Shown here: positions 22,921 to 31,770 of the stretch, piece by piece
Layout: every line of letters starts with the position of its first letter
How positions within the stretch are numbered: the stretch's first letter is position 1
Assembly (NCBI GenBank): GCA_900318115.1
Contig: ONJJ01000007.1
Span: 121,726-185,725, forward strand
Reading direction: 5' to 3'
Origin: an uncultured Prevotellaceae bacterium
GTDB taxonomy: Bacteria > Bacteroidota > Bacteroidia > Bacteroidales > Bacteroidaceae
Length of the DNA: 64,000 nt
The notes under the pieces: model-generated
Told to the model about the DNA's origin: nothing
What the model saw: only the letters and a program-made list of their open reading frames with translations
The model's database searches: none
Program-made: the position numbers and the translations under genes

Positions 22921-23022
22921 TAGTCTCATCCTCGTGGGACTCGGCCTCTACGTCCTTACGTGCGGAGATGTGGCAGGGTGTACTTCTCTGGCAATGGTTC
23001 TGCAGAAAGCCTTTCGGACTGC

Positions 23023-24843
23023 TTATTTGTAGATTGGGCCGAAGTTGGCGCAGGCACGGTAGTCGGCACCTTCCTTGTTCATTCCGAATGCGTTCCATGC
23101 AGCCGGACGGAAGATGTCCTGCTCGGCGATATTATGCATGCTGACCGGGATGCGGAGGATGCTGCAGAGGGTGATGATGTCCGCTCCGATGTGGCCATAG
23201 GCGATGGCTCCGTGGTTGGCACCCCAGCAGTTCATGACGGAATAAACGTCCTTGAAGCAGTCCTTGGTGGGGTCCAGACGCGGCACGAACCACGTCGTGG
23301 GCCAGGTGGGGTCGGTACGCTTGTCGAGGATGTCGTTCACTTCCGGATCGAGAGAGACGGTCCACCCCTCGGCCAGTTGCAGTACAGGACCGAGCCCCTG
23401 CACGATGTTCAGGCGCATCATGGTCATAGGCATCCCGCCTTCCGAGAGGAAGTGGGAACTATAGCCTCCGCCACGGAAGTAATCGCGGTCGGCGGGCATC
23501 CAGGAAGTGGCTTTCAGACAAGCTTCCACGTCCTGCTGCGTCAGTTCCCAGTGGGGCTTCATCGTCGGGGCACCTTCGGCATCGGTCATGGCACCTGTGG
23601 CGTCGAGGGTGGTGGCACCGCTGTTGATGAGGTGAATGAATCCTCCGGCTGCTGCCCCTTCAGGTCTGCGACCAGCCACCCGCTCCACGGCTTCTGGGCT
23701 CCAATAGGTACGGATATCCGAGAACATCACGCCACGGTTCGTCAGCAGGTGCCCGAAGAGCATTGTGATGCCGTTGAGGAAGTCGTTTTCCGTGGCCAGC
23801 ACGCGTGCTTCGCGCGGGCCGTTCCAGTCGAAGCTGGTGCAGAGCATACTCTCCGGGAAGTCGAAGTTGGGCTTGTAGTCAGTCCATTGGCGCTGGCCCT
23901 GCACGCCGCCGGCGATGGCGTTGTGCCCCAAGGCTTCTTCCTTGTAGCCCGCCTCCAGCAGGCGAGGGTTGCCTTCCATGAGGTCGCGGATGATCATCAT
24001 GGTCTTCACGGTGAACTCCCAGTCGGCATCTTTCTCGGCGCGGTTCTTGCCTTTGCCCTTGCCGTTGAAGGTGGTCATGGGGGTGCCGGGGAACAGCGGG
24101 CGGTCCTCGTTGTAGTCGTGGCCTTCCTGGGGCTTGCAGTAGCGCTCCACCCAATCCATGGCGCGGCGGAATTCTTCCTTGTCGTAGATTCCGAAGTCCA
24201 CGCGGCGGAGGATCTCTACGAGCGAGACGTACTCTGTTCGCATTCCCAGATATTGCTGCAGGAAATCGGCATCGACGATGCTGCCGGCGATGCCCATGCA
24301 GGTGTTCCCCATGGAGAGGTAGCTCTTGCCGCGCATGGTAGCCACAGCCTGAGCCGCGCGGGCGAAGCGCAGGATCTTCTCTGCCACGTCGGAGGGAATG
24401 GTGTTGTCGTCGAGGTCCTGTACGTCGTGGCCATAGATGCCGAAGGCGGGCAGTCCTTTCTGGGCGTGAGCCGCCAGCACGGCTGCCAGGTACACGGCAC
24501 CCGGACGTTCTGTTCCGTTGAAGCCCCATACGGCTTTGGGATAATGGGGATTCATATCCATGGTCTCGGAACCGTAGCACCAGCAGGAAGTCACGGTGAT
24601 GGTGGATCCGACGCCTTCGCGCTCGAATTTCTGGGCGCAGGCAGCACTCTCGGCCACTCGACCGATGGTGGTGTCTGCGACGACGCATTCCACGGGGCTG
24701 CCGTCGCCATTGCGCAGGTTGGATTCTATCAGCCCTTTTACGGCCTGGGCCAGTGCCATGGTTTTCTCTTCAAGACTCTCGCGGACGCCGCCTTGGCGAC
24801 CGTCGATGGTGGGACGGATTCCGATTTTAGGGTAATTAGGCAT
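23023..24843 (-). CDS. fucI: L-fucose isomerase
   Basis: A 606-residue cytoplasmic enzyme that converts L-fucose to L-fuculose (and often D-arabinose to D-ribulose), the first step of fucose breakdown. The N-terminus [20 protein letters not shown], then [32 protein letters not shown] spread over about 85-120, and [15 protein letters not shown] near 225-240 are typical; [11 protein letters not shown] and the C-terminal [16 protein letters not shown] also match. Length is normal (about 590-600). It stands alone with its own full promoter; the kinase, aldolase and permease of the pathway are not in the window. Confidence 0.96.
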   Translation of the reverse strand: MPNYPKIGIRPTIDGRQGGVRESLEEKTMALAQAVKGLIESNLRNGDGSPVECVVADTTIGRVAESAACAQKFEREGVGSTITVTSCWCYGSETMDMNPHYPKAVWGFNGTERPGAVYLAAVLAAHAQKGLPAFGIYGHDVQDLDDNTIPSDVAEKILRFARAAQAVATMRGKSYLSMGNTCMGIAGSIVDADFLQQYLGMRTEYVSLVEILRRVDFGIYDKEEFRRAMDWVERYCKPQEGHDYNEDRPLFPGTPMTTFNGKGKGKNRAEKDADWEFTVKTMMIIRDLMEGNPRLLEAGYKEEALGHNAIAGGVQGQRQWTDYKPNFDFPESMLCTSFDWNGPREARVLATENDFLNGITMLFGHLLTNRGVMFSDIRTYWSPEAVERVAGRRPEGAAAGGFIHLINSGATTLDATGAMTDAEGAPTMKPHWELTQQDVEACLKATSWMPADRDYFRGGGYSSHFLSEGGMPMTMMRLNIVQGLGPVLQLAEGWTVSLDPEVNDILDKRTDPTWPTTWFVPRLDPTKDCFKDVYSVMNCWGANHGAIAYGHIGADIITLCSILRIPVSMHNIAEQDIFRPAAWNAFGMNKEGADYRACANFGPIYK

Positions 24844-24871
24844 AAGTGATTCAGTTAGGGGTTTTGCGAGA

Positions 24872-24903
24872 CAAAGTTATCGACTTTTTCGGTATTCACC
24901 AAA
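24872..24903 (-). promoter_or_regulatory. promoter of fucI
   Basis: Minus strand TTTG (24903-24900), 20 bp, TAACTTTG (24879-24872): full consensus. The ATG follows 29 bp after the -7 box. Confidence 0.85.
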
Positions 24904-24985
24904 AAAGTGACGACTTTTTTTACTCTTTGCCCTCTGATTATTGCCTTTTAGGAGAAAGAAGGGGCTTCCTTGGCACTTCTGGCGG

Positions 24986-27900
24986 TCAGCGGCTGTGGAG
25001 AAGAGCCCCTTCCGAGGTCTGCCCGGCGGCATCGATGGCAATGGTGGTGCGCTGGCTATTATTAAAGAGGTGAACATGAGCGCGTCCGCTGGCATCGAGC
25101 TTCAGTTCGGGATTCCAGTAGAGGGTGCGGCGGTAGTCCTTCTGTCCCTCGGTGGGCGGGTTGCGCTGATAGTCGGGGTGATAGAAGTCCTCTTGATAAG
25201 CGAAGCCGTGGAGGATGTAGCGGCGGTCGCGGTAGGTGACGCGCTGGCTTTGGTCCGGGAAACGGCGGATATCCACGATGACTTCTGGTTGGTCGTCTTG
25301 GGAGTAGCGCTTGTCGCCCTCGCGACGTGGTGAGTAGTCGGTATAGACGTAGATCTTGTCGATATTCGTGAGCAAGCCGAAGCGCAGGCGTTCCAGCGGT
25401 CCGTAGTTGTAGCTTGCGGGTTTGCCGTCGAGAAAGATTCGGGAGCTGTAGTGTCTGTGCATGCCCATATCGCTGATGAGGCTGCCTATCATCCCGTTGA
25501 CGGTGGTGTAGGTGCTTTGCGAGGGAGTGGCGAGTCCGGCATCGAGGGCCAGGTTCTTGGCCTCATAGGGGTCGATGACGTAGGCGGGTTTGGAGAGGTC
25601 CACATGACGCAGGCCGCCGTGGCGGGTGCGCACAGTAATCTGGTCGAGCACGCTGGTGCCGTCGGTCAGCAAGCGGGGCGAGAGGTAGGTGGTGTCCCGC
25701 AGCGGTGCGTTGTGCACTTGATAATAGGTGTAGGGCTTTATCCAGCGGGGGTAGGGGAAGTTCAGGCGGACGTAGTATTCGGGGTAGCTCTGTGGGCGTT
25801 GTGCCATGGCGTCGTATTCGTTATAATCATCCACCTGCACCCAGTTGTGAGGCTTGCGTCGGCGGAAGCCGTCCCATTTCTTGTGCCACTTGGTGGTGTC
25901 GCTGGCTCCGAGGAAGAAGATGCAGTCGCCTTCGAAGCGGGGCAGGTCGATTTGGAAGCGCCCTTGCCGAGTCTCGGTTTCACCGACGAGGAAGTCTTTA
26001 TCGTCGAAGGGATTGACGAATTCCGCGTGTACGCGTACCTCTTTCTTCACGGTGCCCGTCTCTATGTAGCGGCGGGCGGCTAACTGGCGCTGGCGGCGCT
26101 GCTGGTGCTGGTATTTGTCGTCGGGGCGGAAACTGAGGACGTTGTAGTCGGTGTTCTCCCATTCGTTGCCTTGCAAGGAATAGATTCCGTGCTGGGTGTC
26201 GCTGATGGCTCCCATCTGGTAGCGGCGCTCGTAGATGGGATTGAGGTTCCAGGCCATGTTACGGCGGCTATAGCCTGCACGTCCGAAGGTCTCGGTGTTT
26301 GTCACCCCCGATGGACTCCCGTCCACGGTGAAAAGGGACGACGGCTGTTGCTGCGAGAGGGACTCGTTCCATTCGGTCATGAAGCGTTCGTGGTCTGCCT
26401 GCACCTCATTGAATATCTGCGGACCTTCGTAGTCCAGCGACCAATATCGGTTGACGGTGCCTGTGACCATCTGGGTGTGTTCGGCGGGGTGAGTGATTTC
26501 CCAGGAGCCGCGGACGGCCATGTCCTGCCAGTTGAATCGGCGCCACCCTTGGGTCATCATCAGCAGGTCGAGGGCACGGCGGTGCTCCGCGTCGTCGCGC
26601 TCGAAGAAGTATTCAGGCTGTGGCACGAAGCCCTTGATTTCGGAAGCCAGCAGCATCTCGGTCAGGATGGTGCCGGAATCGAAGGTGTTGTCGGCGTGGA
26701 CGGCATCGCGCACGGTGAGCGAAATGACCTGATCGGGCAGGAGATGAGCGGAAGTGACGTCGAAGTCTATAGCCTGGAAGGCATCGTACTGCTCCTGAGC
26801 CCCTTCGATCATCAGCGTGGGCTGGGAAAGGTCGGGGCGAGTGACGAAGAACAGGCGGTCGGCATAGATGTGTCCGATGGAATCAAAGACGGTGACCTGA
26901 TGGACGCCAACCGAGCCCTTTATTCTGTCCTCATTCGCGGGAAAAGCCCCGTTGTCCGTAGCTGTTCCCGATTGGGAGGAGTGACCTTCGGCTGTAGGAG
27001 TAAAACGAACCTGAGTGAATGACGCGTTGAGGCTTCCGGGAACGTCGGAGAGATGGAGCTCCTCGAAGTGCTGGAGGCGTCCTTCGCACATGACGGTGAG
27101 GCCAAGGGGTTGGCGGGTGACTTGGCCTCGGGCTGAGATATCGAAGATCCAGTCGCCGGTGAGGCTGTCGAGGCGGACCTGCAGGGCAACGCCTTCGGCT
27201 TTGACGTCTTTGATGTCCTGCGAGGCTGTGTTGGCCTTCTTGGCCTTGGGGGAGGTCTTCTTGGTGCGTTCCTTATTCTCAGGGCTCTCTTCTTCCGGCA
27301 GTGATTCTGAGGACAAGCTTTGAGTGAACACGGCTTCATATTTCTCACCCTCTCGGGGAGTGAAGGTAAATGTGCCTCGTCCACGGTTCTCCGTGCTGGC
27401 AGTGGCGATGACGTTCTTTTTATGGCGTAGTTCCAAGGTCCCCTCGCGCATCTCGCCCTCGCTGGTAGCGGCTTCGAAGGCCACACGGCAGGGAACACCC
27501 GCTACAAGGTTGCCTCCCTCGGGGAAGAGGGAGAGACGTAGCTCGGGTGCTTTCGGCTCGGACTTGAAATAGCGGCGCAGCGGGCGGAACGTCATGTCGC
27601 GGTAGAAGTCACCTGCCTCCTTAGGCTTGTCATAGACGGGGAAGACGCGGGAGTACAACTTCTCGTAGTCGCGGAAGAAGTCCTTGGCCATCGCCTTGTT
27701 GTAGAACCAATATTCGGTGCTCCACACGTGGTAGTGCTCCGTCTGGCCCCAGTTGAGCTGCCATCGGGTGTAGGCCCGGAGTTCGAAGTATCCGCTGTAT
27801 AGCGTGTCCGGCAGGGCGAAGAAGCCTTGGCCGCGTCCCTCCTTCATCTCCACGAGTTTGCGCTCGACGAGGTAGCCGTCGTGGTTCCAAAGTTCACAAT

Positions 27901-29380
27901 AGAGTACGCGCGAGATGCGGCTGGGGGCATCGTTATTTGTGCGGCGCGTGTAGGCGGCAAACCAAATGGTGTCGCCGAGAAAGTAGGAAGTGTTGTCCAT
28001 ATGGACATATACTTTCTCTTGTGGAATGGCATTGCCGAAATTGGCAAGCCGGTCGGCTAAGCGAACCAGTGGAGGCAGAGCTGCCTTGGCGGCGGCGATG
28101 CTGTCCAGACGAGCTTGGTAGCGATCCACGGTTCCTGAGGCAATCGCCTGCTCCTGGGCAGTCCGCTTGATGACATCGTTGTTTGCCCAGAAAGTGCTGT
28201 CGTAGCCTGCTTGCTGGATACTTGAGAGCATGTTCTCCTGCACGCGTGTCGCTTTCTTGCGCTGCTTGTGCGTCAGACGTTTCTGGCCTTCGATGTTAAA
28301 AACCAAGGTGCGTGTCTGGAAGTCTTGCCATTTGGCTTCCATTGAGAGGTCGGCCACCTCGGGATAGTTGTGGTCGTAGCGGTAGTCGAGGTGGAAGTTG
28401 AACGTCACGGGCAGGACGGTGGCGCTGCGCAGTTCGCCTTTGCCGAAGCGGATTTTCAGGTTCTCGACTTGGCCGTCGAAGGCCAGGGGACTGAGTGTCA
28501 CGCGGTCCACATAGAGGACACCGACGAGGATGGGGATCTCGGACTCTGTCTCTTCATTTCGGGTGAAGGTGAAGCGATAGAGGCGCTGGTCTTCGCCATC
28601 CACTTGTTCCAGGGTGATGTGGTAGTATTTCTGCAGGTACTCAATCCCCGAGAGAGCCCAATCTGGCTTCAACAGTATCGGTGAACCATCGGTGTTGAGC
28701 TTTATGTGTATGGTCGTAGAAGGCTTCCACTGTTTTGCTTCTTGAATATGCAGGGGGGTGATGAGGCTCCCCCAGAAAGCAGCACCCTTGGTCATGGGGC
28801 CCACTTCCAGCAAGTGGTGCAAGTTCATATCGTTGATGGCAGAACGTTCCCATGCAGCCTTGTCCAGCGCTCCATGGCGTCCGCTGAGGAACTGCAGGTC
28901 GCGAAGGTTCACGGCGGAGAGCGCACTGACAAATGCTTCCACGATATCCTGATTTGCGCCCAACACAGAAGTCTGACGATAGAAGTATTGCGACTTCTTG
29001 GTGCGCTTGCGGTTGAAAGCCTTCTCTGTCTTGCGAGCCACCTGCAGCAGCGTGCCTTCTACAGCCGAGACGGTGACCTCCGCAAGGGAGGAGGAGAGCA
29101 TCTTCATCTGCACCTCGGCGGGCAGCTCGGACGCGCGTACGATGACCGATTGACGACCTACGCACGTGATGCGCAAAACATCGGTGGAATCGGCAAAAAT
29201 GGAGAATTCGCCATCGAAATTGGTGAGCGTGTTGCACGCTTCGGATACATATACGCCCACGAGTGGCAATGCCTCTCCCGTCTCGGCGTCGACAACGCGT
29301 GAGGTGAAGGAGGTCTGAGCCAAGGCTGTCAACGGAGCTGTCAGCAGGGCTATGAGAAAACAAGTCAGACGGTAATTCAT
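24986..29380 (-). CDS. large secreted carboxypeptidase-regulatory / macroglobulin MG2 / TonB-plug-like protein
   Basis: A 1464-residue exported protein with a signal peptide (LIALLTAPLTALAQ). Residues about 22-105 form a carboxypeptidase-like regulatory (CarboxypepD_reg) domain (RVVDAETGEALPLVGVYV; NFDGEFSI). Residues about 440-560 contain a macroglobulin MG2-like segment (EKVYVHMDNTSYFLGDTIWF; YSGYFELRAYTRW), followed by further beta domains. Residues about 1230-1400 resemble a TonB-receptor plug (LDQITVRTR; SRIFLDGKPASY) but no beta-barrel follows. A Lys-rich acidic linker lies at about 690-725 (KERTKKTSPKAKKA). The last 60 residues (YWNPELKLDASGRAHVHLFN) end in a macroglobulin-like strand. 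It lies 36 bp after the small secreted protein gene, in an operon headed by a TPR sensor. Function is unknown; such proteins often accompany outer-membrane transport or protease inhibition. Confidence 0.7.
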   Translation of the reverse strand: MNYRLTCFLIALLTAPLTALAQTSFTSRVVDAETGEALPLVGVYVSEACNTLTNFDGEFSIFADSTDVLRITCVGRQSVIVRASELPAEVQMKMLSSSLAEVTVSAVEGTLLQVARKTEKAFNRKRTKKSQYFYRQTSVLGANQDIVEAFVSALSAVNLRDLQFLSGRHGALDKAAWERSAINDMNLHHLLEVGPMTKGAAFWGSLITPLHIQEAKQWKPSTTIHIKLNTDGSPILLKPDWALSGIEYLQKYYHITLEQVDGEDQRLYRFTFTRNEETESEIPILVGVLYVDRVTLSPLAFDGQVENLKIRFGKGELRSATVLPVTFNFHLDYRYDHNYPEVADLSMEAKWQDFQTRTLVFNIEGQKRLTHKQRKKATRVQENMLSSIQQAGYDSTFWANNDVIKRTAQEQAIASGTVDRYQARLDSIAAAKAALPPLVRLADRLANFGNAIPQEKVYVHMDNTSYFLGDTIWFAAYTRRTNNDAPSRISRVLYCELWNHDGYLVERKLVEMKEGRGQGFFALPDTLYSGYFELRAYTRWQLNWGQTEHYHVWSTEYWFYNKAMAKDFFRDYEKLYSRVFPVYDKPKEAGDFYRDMTFRPLRRYFKSEPKAPELRLSLFPEGGNLVAGVPCRVAFEAATSEGEMREGTLELRHKKNVIATASTENRGRGTFTFTPREGEKYEAVFTQSLSSESLPEEESPENKERTKKTSPKAKKANTASQDIKDVKAEGVALQVRLDSLTGDWIFDISARGQVTRQPLGLTVMCEGRLQHFEELHLSDVPGSLNASFTQVRFTPTAEGHSSQSGTATDNGAFPANEDRIKGSVGVHQVTVFDSIGHIYADRLFFVTRPDLSQPTLMIEGAQEQYDAFQAIDFDVTSAHLLPDQVISLTVRDAVHADNTFDSGTILTEMLLASEIKGFVPQPEYFFERDDAEHRRALDLLMMTQGWRRFNWQDMAVRGSWEITHPAEHTQMVTGTVNRYWSLDYEGPQIFNEVQADHERFMTEWNESLSQQQPSSLFTVDGSPSGVTNTETFGRAGYSRRNMAWNLNPIYERRYQMGAISDTQHGIYSLQGNEWENTDYNVLSFRPDDKYQHQQRRQRQLAARRYIETGTVKKEVRVHAEFVNPFDDKDFLVGETETRQGRFQIDLPRFEGDCIFFLGASDTTKWHKKWDGFRRRKPHNWVQVDDYNEYDAMAQRPQSYPEYYVRLNFPYPRWIKPYTYYQVHNAPLRDTTYLSPRLLTDGTSVLDQITVRTRHGGLRHVDLSKPAYVIDPYEAKNLALDAGLATPSQSTYTTVNGMIGSLISDMGMHRHYSSRIFLDGKPASYNYGPLERLRFGLLTNIDKIYVYTDYSPRREGDKRYSQDDQPEVIVDIRRFPDQSQRVTYRDRRYILHGFAYQEDFYHPDYQRNPPTEGQKDYRRTLYWNPELKLDASGRAHVHLFNNSQRTTIAIDAAGQTSEGALLHSR

Positions 29381-29416
29381 TATCTTGGGGATTTATGGAT
29401 TTACGAATTTACAGAT

Positions 29417-30193
29417 TTACGGATTGGGGCGTCTTTGTTCTTGGAGCATTTTTTGTTCGAATCGGGAGAATCGCTTGAGTTCGCGGCGTGAAGGCTTGGG
29501 CGCCCGAGGGAGAGAGCGGATTTCTTCGGCATGAGCCGGGAGCCTGTTCGCTTGAGTGGGAGCGCTCTCGTTTCGGATTTCCGCTCCACGATGGTTTGGG
29601 GGTGAGGCTGTCGCTGGCGAGTGGCGTTCCTGTGACCGCTGAAGCAGGAACGCCTGATGCGGAGTGAGGTGCCATTTCCATACGATGTAATCGCGGAAAA
29701 TGGACAATTGGCGCTGGATGGCGGCATAGGCGGAGTCTGTCGTTGCCAGAGCTGTGAGGTCGTTGGCTCGCAACAGGGTCTGGATGGAATCGGGCAAATT
29801 GGCGTGCTCGTCCATGCGCGGCCGTACTGGCGGAAAATGTATGGTGCGCAAGGCGCTGTGGATGCCCATCCAACGATGCCCTTCTCCTCCTTCGAAGTCC
29901 AGCAGACGAGTGGCCTGCGGCAGAGCGTCGAAGTAGAGAAGGAGGTCGCTGCCGCGTTCCTCGGTGCGAAGAAGGCGGTGGCGGTGACCGCGTTCATCAG
30001 AGAGGTAGGCTTCCGCAGATGGTGTCCACGGCTGGAGGCGGCGGAAGTTGAGGCACGTCTGCGAGCGTCCCAACTCCACAGCCACGAGTTGCGCTGTCCC
30101 GTCCGTGGTGAGGATGGGAACGGGTTGCCAGAGTTCTTGTCCTGACAGGGACAGACAGAGCAACAGGAGGAGTATGCAGATGTTCGCTTTCAT
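29417..30193 (-). CDS. secreted protein of unknown function
   Basis: 258 residues from the ATG at 30191-30193; an upstream ATG at 30205 would overlap the TPR gene by 11 bp and is the alternative. A clear signal peptide (MKANICILLLLLCLSLSGQ) is followed by a domain of about 130 residues (LGRSQTCLNFRRLQPWTPSA; LLYFDALPQATRLLDFEGG) and a Ser/Arg/Pro-rich basic tail (about 205-258). It starts 1 bp after the TPR gene stop, implying translational coupling. No family is recognised. Short GATTTACG-like repeats lie between it and the next gene (29390-29425). Confidence 0.65.
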   Translation of the reverse strand: MKANICILLLLLCLSLSGQELWQPVPILTTDGTAQLVAVELGRSQTCLNFRRLQPWTPSAEAYLSDERGHRHRLLRTEERGSDLLLYFDALPQATRLLDFEGGEGHRWMGIHSALRTIHFPPVRPRMDEHANLPDSIQTLLRANDLTALATTDSAYAAIQRQLSIFRDYIVWKWHLTPHQAFLLQRSQERHSPATASPPNHRGAEIRNESAPTQANRLPAHAEEIRSLPRAPKPSRRELKRFSRFEQKMLQEQRRPNP

Positions 30194-30194
30194 T

Positions 30195-31622
30195 CTATAT
30201 CTCATTTATGACATCGTCCAGGGGGCGGTTGGGGTCAAATTCGCCGAATCCATCCTTCTTTAGCTTAAGCTTGCGGTGCTTGACGGCTGAGACCGTGATG
30301 AGGTAAATTCGGGCAATGGACTGGTTGGAGAGGTGCATACGGGTCATCATACATAGTTGGATGTCTTCTTCATGAAATTCGGGATGCCGTTGTCGCAGTC
30401 GGGCCACGAATCCTCCCGTGATACTGTCCAAAGTCGCTTCGATTTCGCGCCAGTCTCTGTTGCTTAGGGTGATTTTATGATCGCCTTCACCCTGTAGCCG
30501 TTGGAGGATCTCACTCTTCTCGATGATGAAGTTCTGCAGGAGGCTGACCATCTGTTCTTGCTGTTGCAGGCGTTCCACTGCACGTTCGCGCTCGCGCTGT
30601 TCTCCCAGCAATCGTTCCTCTGCTAATTCCCGCTCTCGCTGCTCTGCCAATAACCGCTGCTGCTGGATTGCACGGCGGTGGCGGCTGAGTGAGATGATGT
30701 AGGCAATCGCCAGTCCGGCAAAGATGATGATGCCCAGCGACAGCCCGAGAATCAGGCGGTGGCGGTAGGCGGCGCGTTCAGCCTCGCGTTGCTGCTCGAG
30801 GCTTGCGCGGTGGTACAATTCTTGTTGCTGCAAGGTCTCGAAAAACATGTCCTCGGCAGTGGCGAAGGCTGAATCAACATAGTGGGGTGCCACTTCGAGG
30901 TCCCCCTCCAGTAGTGCAATCTCCGTAAGGTGGCGCAGGGCGACATAGCGCGCTTTGGTGTTGCCGCGAGTATCTATTTGTTCGTAGATGGCTCGTGCCT
31001 GCTGCAGCGAATCGCATTGTAGGAAGCAGTTTGCCAGTACGAATAGGGCTTGACTACTCCCGCCCTCGCCCTCTGTGAAGGGAATCTGCCGAGCTGTAGC
31101 GAGTGCTTCTGTGTCCTTACCTTCGGCAAGGTAGAGTTCTGCCATTCCTGCCAAGGTGCTGCGCAGGGCGGTCGTATCTCGAAGTTGGCGGGCGTTCTGG
31201 AGACAAATATTATATAAGGTACGCGCCTGTGCGAGGCTATCCACTTGTGCCAGCAGTCCTGCCATCGTCAGTCGGGCCTGAATTTTGCCGGTTTCATCGG
31301 ACATTTGGTCGTAAAGTTGAAGGGCGCGTGTGGCCAGACGGTAGGCTTCATGTACGTCTGACCATTGCTGCTGACGGGCCATCAGCAGGGCACAGCGCGC
31401 CATGCACTCTGGCGTGTTTTCCCGCACAGCTTGCTGCATGGCTGCCTGCAGCAGGTCGATGTATGTCTTGTTGCTGTCTGGGTAGATGGCGTACATTTGC
31501 TCTGCCTCAGCCAGCAGATCGGCGGCCGAACGACGCTCGCTGCATCCCGTGAGGAGGCAGGCGATGGCGGCAAAGGTCGTCATCAGCAGTGAAAAGAGAT
31601 GTATGCGTGTACGTGAATGCAT
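30195..31622 (-). CDS. membrane-anchored TPR sensor/regulator with C-terminal helix-turn-helix-like domain
   Basis: 475 residues from the ATG at 31620-31622, chosen because the promoter TACCTTTG lies just upstream at 31643-31650 and the lipobox LLTGC follows a good signal sequence. Residues about 30-270 are tetratricopeptide-like repeats (ARLTMAGLLAQVDSLAQART; ALFVLANCFLQCDSLQQARA). A membrane helix lies at about 288-310 (LILGLSLGIIIFAGLAIAYI), then a coiled coil rich in E, R and Q (about 315-375). The C-terminal 100 residues (DIQLCMMTRMHLSNQSIARI; VSAVKHRKLKLKKDGFGEFD) resemble the LuxR-like domain of Bacteroidales TPR regulators. The topology places TPRs in the periplasm and the HTH-like part in the cytoplasm, so it may sense envelope signals and control its own operon. 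Confidence 0.75.
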   Translation of the reverse strand: MHSRTRIHLFSLLMTTFAAIACLLTGCSERRSAADLLAEAEQMYAIYPDSNKTYIDLLQAAMQQAVRENTPECMARCALLMARQQQWSDVHEAYRLATRALQLYDQMSDETGKIQARLTMAGLLAQVDSLAQARTLYNICLQNARQLRDTTALRSTLAGMAELYLAEGKDTEALATARQIPFTEGEGGSSQALFVLANCFLQCDSLQQARAIYEQIDTRGNTKARYVALRHLTEIALLEGDLEVAPHYVDSAFATAEDMFFETLQQQELYHRASLEQQREAERAAYRHRLILGLSLGIIIFAGLAIAYIISLSRHRRAIQQQRLLAEQRERELAEERLLGEQRERERAVERLQQQEQMVSLLQNFIIEKSEILQRLQGEGDHKITLSNRDWREIEATLDSITGGFVARLRQRHPEFHEEDIQLCMMTRMHLSNQSIARIYLITVSAVKHRKLKLKKDGFGEFDPNRPLDDVINEI

Positions 31623-31642
31623 AATGGTGCTGAAATCTGCGG

Positions 31643-31673
31643 CAAAGGTAAGGCCTTTCTGCGAATCCACCAA
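31643..31673 (-). promoter_or_regulatory. promoter of the TPR-sensor operon
   Basis: Minus strand TTG (31673-31671), 20 bp, TACCTTTG (31650-31643): consensus match. Its spacer is one arm of the inverted repeat that ends the upstream GH2 transcript. Confidence 0.8.
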
Positions 31674-31713
31674 GAAAATGGTGTGGAAAAATACCGATTC
31701 GCAAAAAGGCCTT
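31650..31713 (-). terminator. imperfect 18-bp inverted repeat overlapping a promoter; likely GH2 operon terminator
   Basis: AAGGCCTTTCTGCGAATC (31650-31667) pairs with GATTCGCAAAAAGGCCTT (31696-31713) with one position that is G-U on the minus strand. A second hairpin TGCGCGGA/TCCGCGCA lies at 31736-31756, closer to the GH2 stop. Either could end the GH2 transcript; the larger one overlaps the promoter of the next operon. Confidence 0.5.
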
Positions 31714-31770
31714 ATTTGTTTGATACCTAATGGGGTGCGCGGAAGGGGTCCGCGCAGAGGTGTGGAAAAG

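Noticed and set aside
22657-22923. Short open frame through the 22-bp array
   Set aside because: A 22-bp period is not a multiple of three, so the frame changes each unit and the apparent peptide repeats are an artefact.
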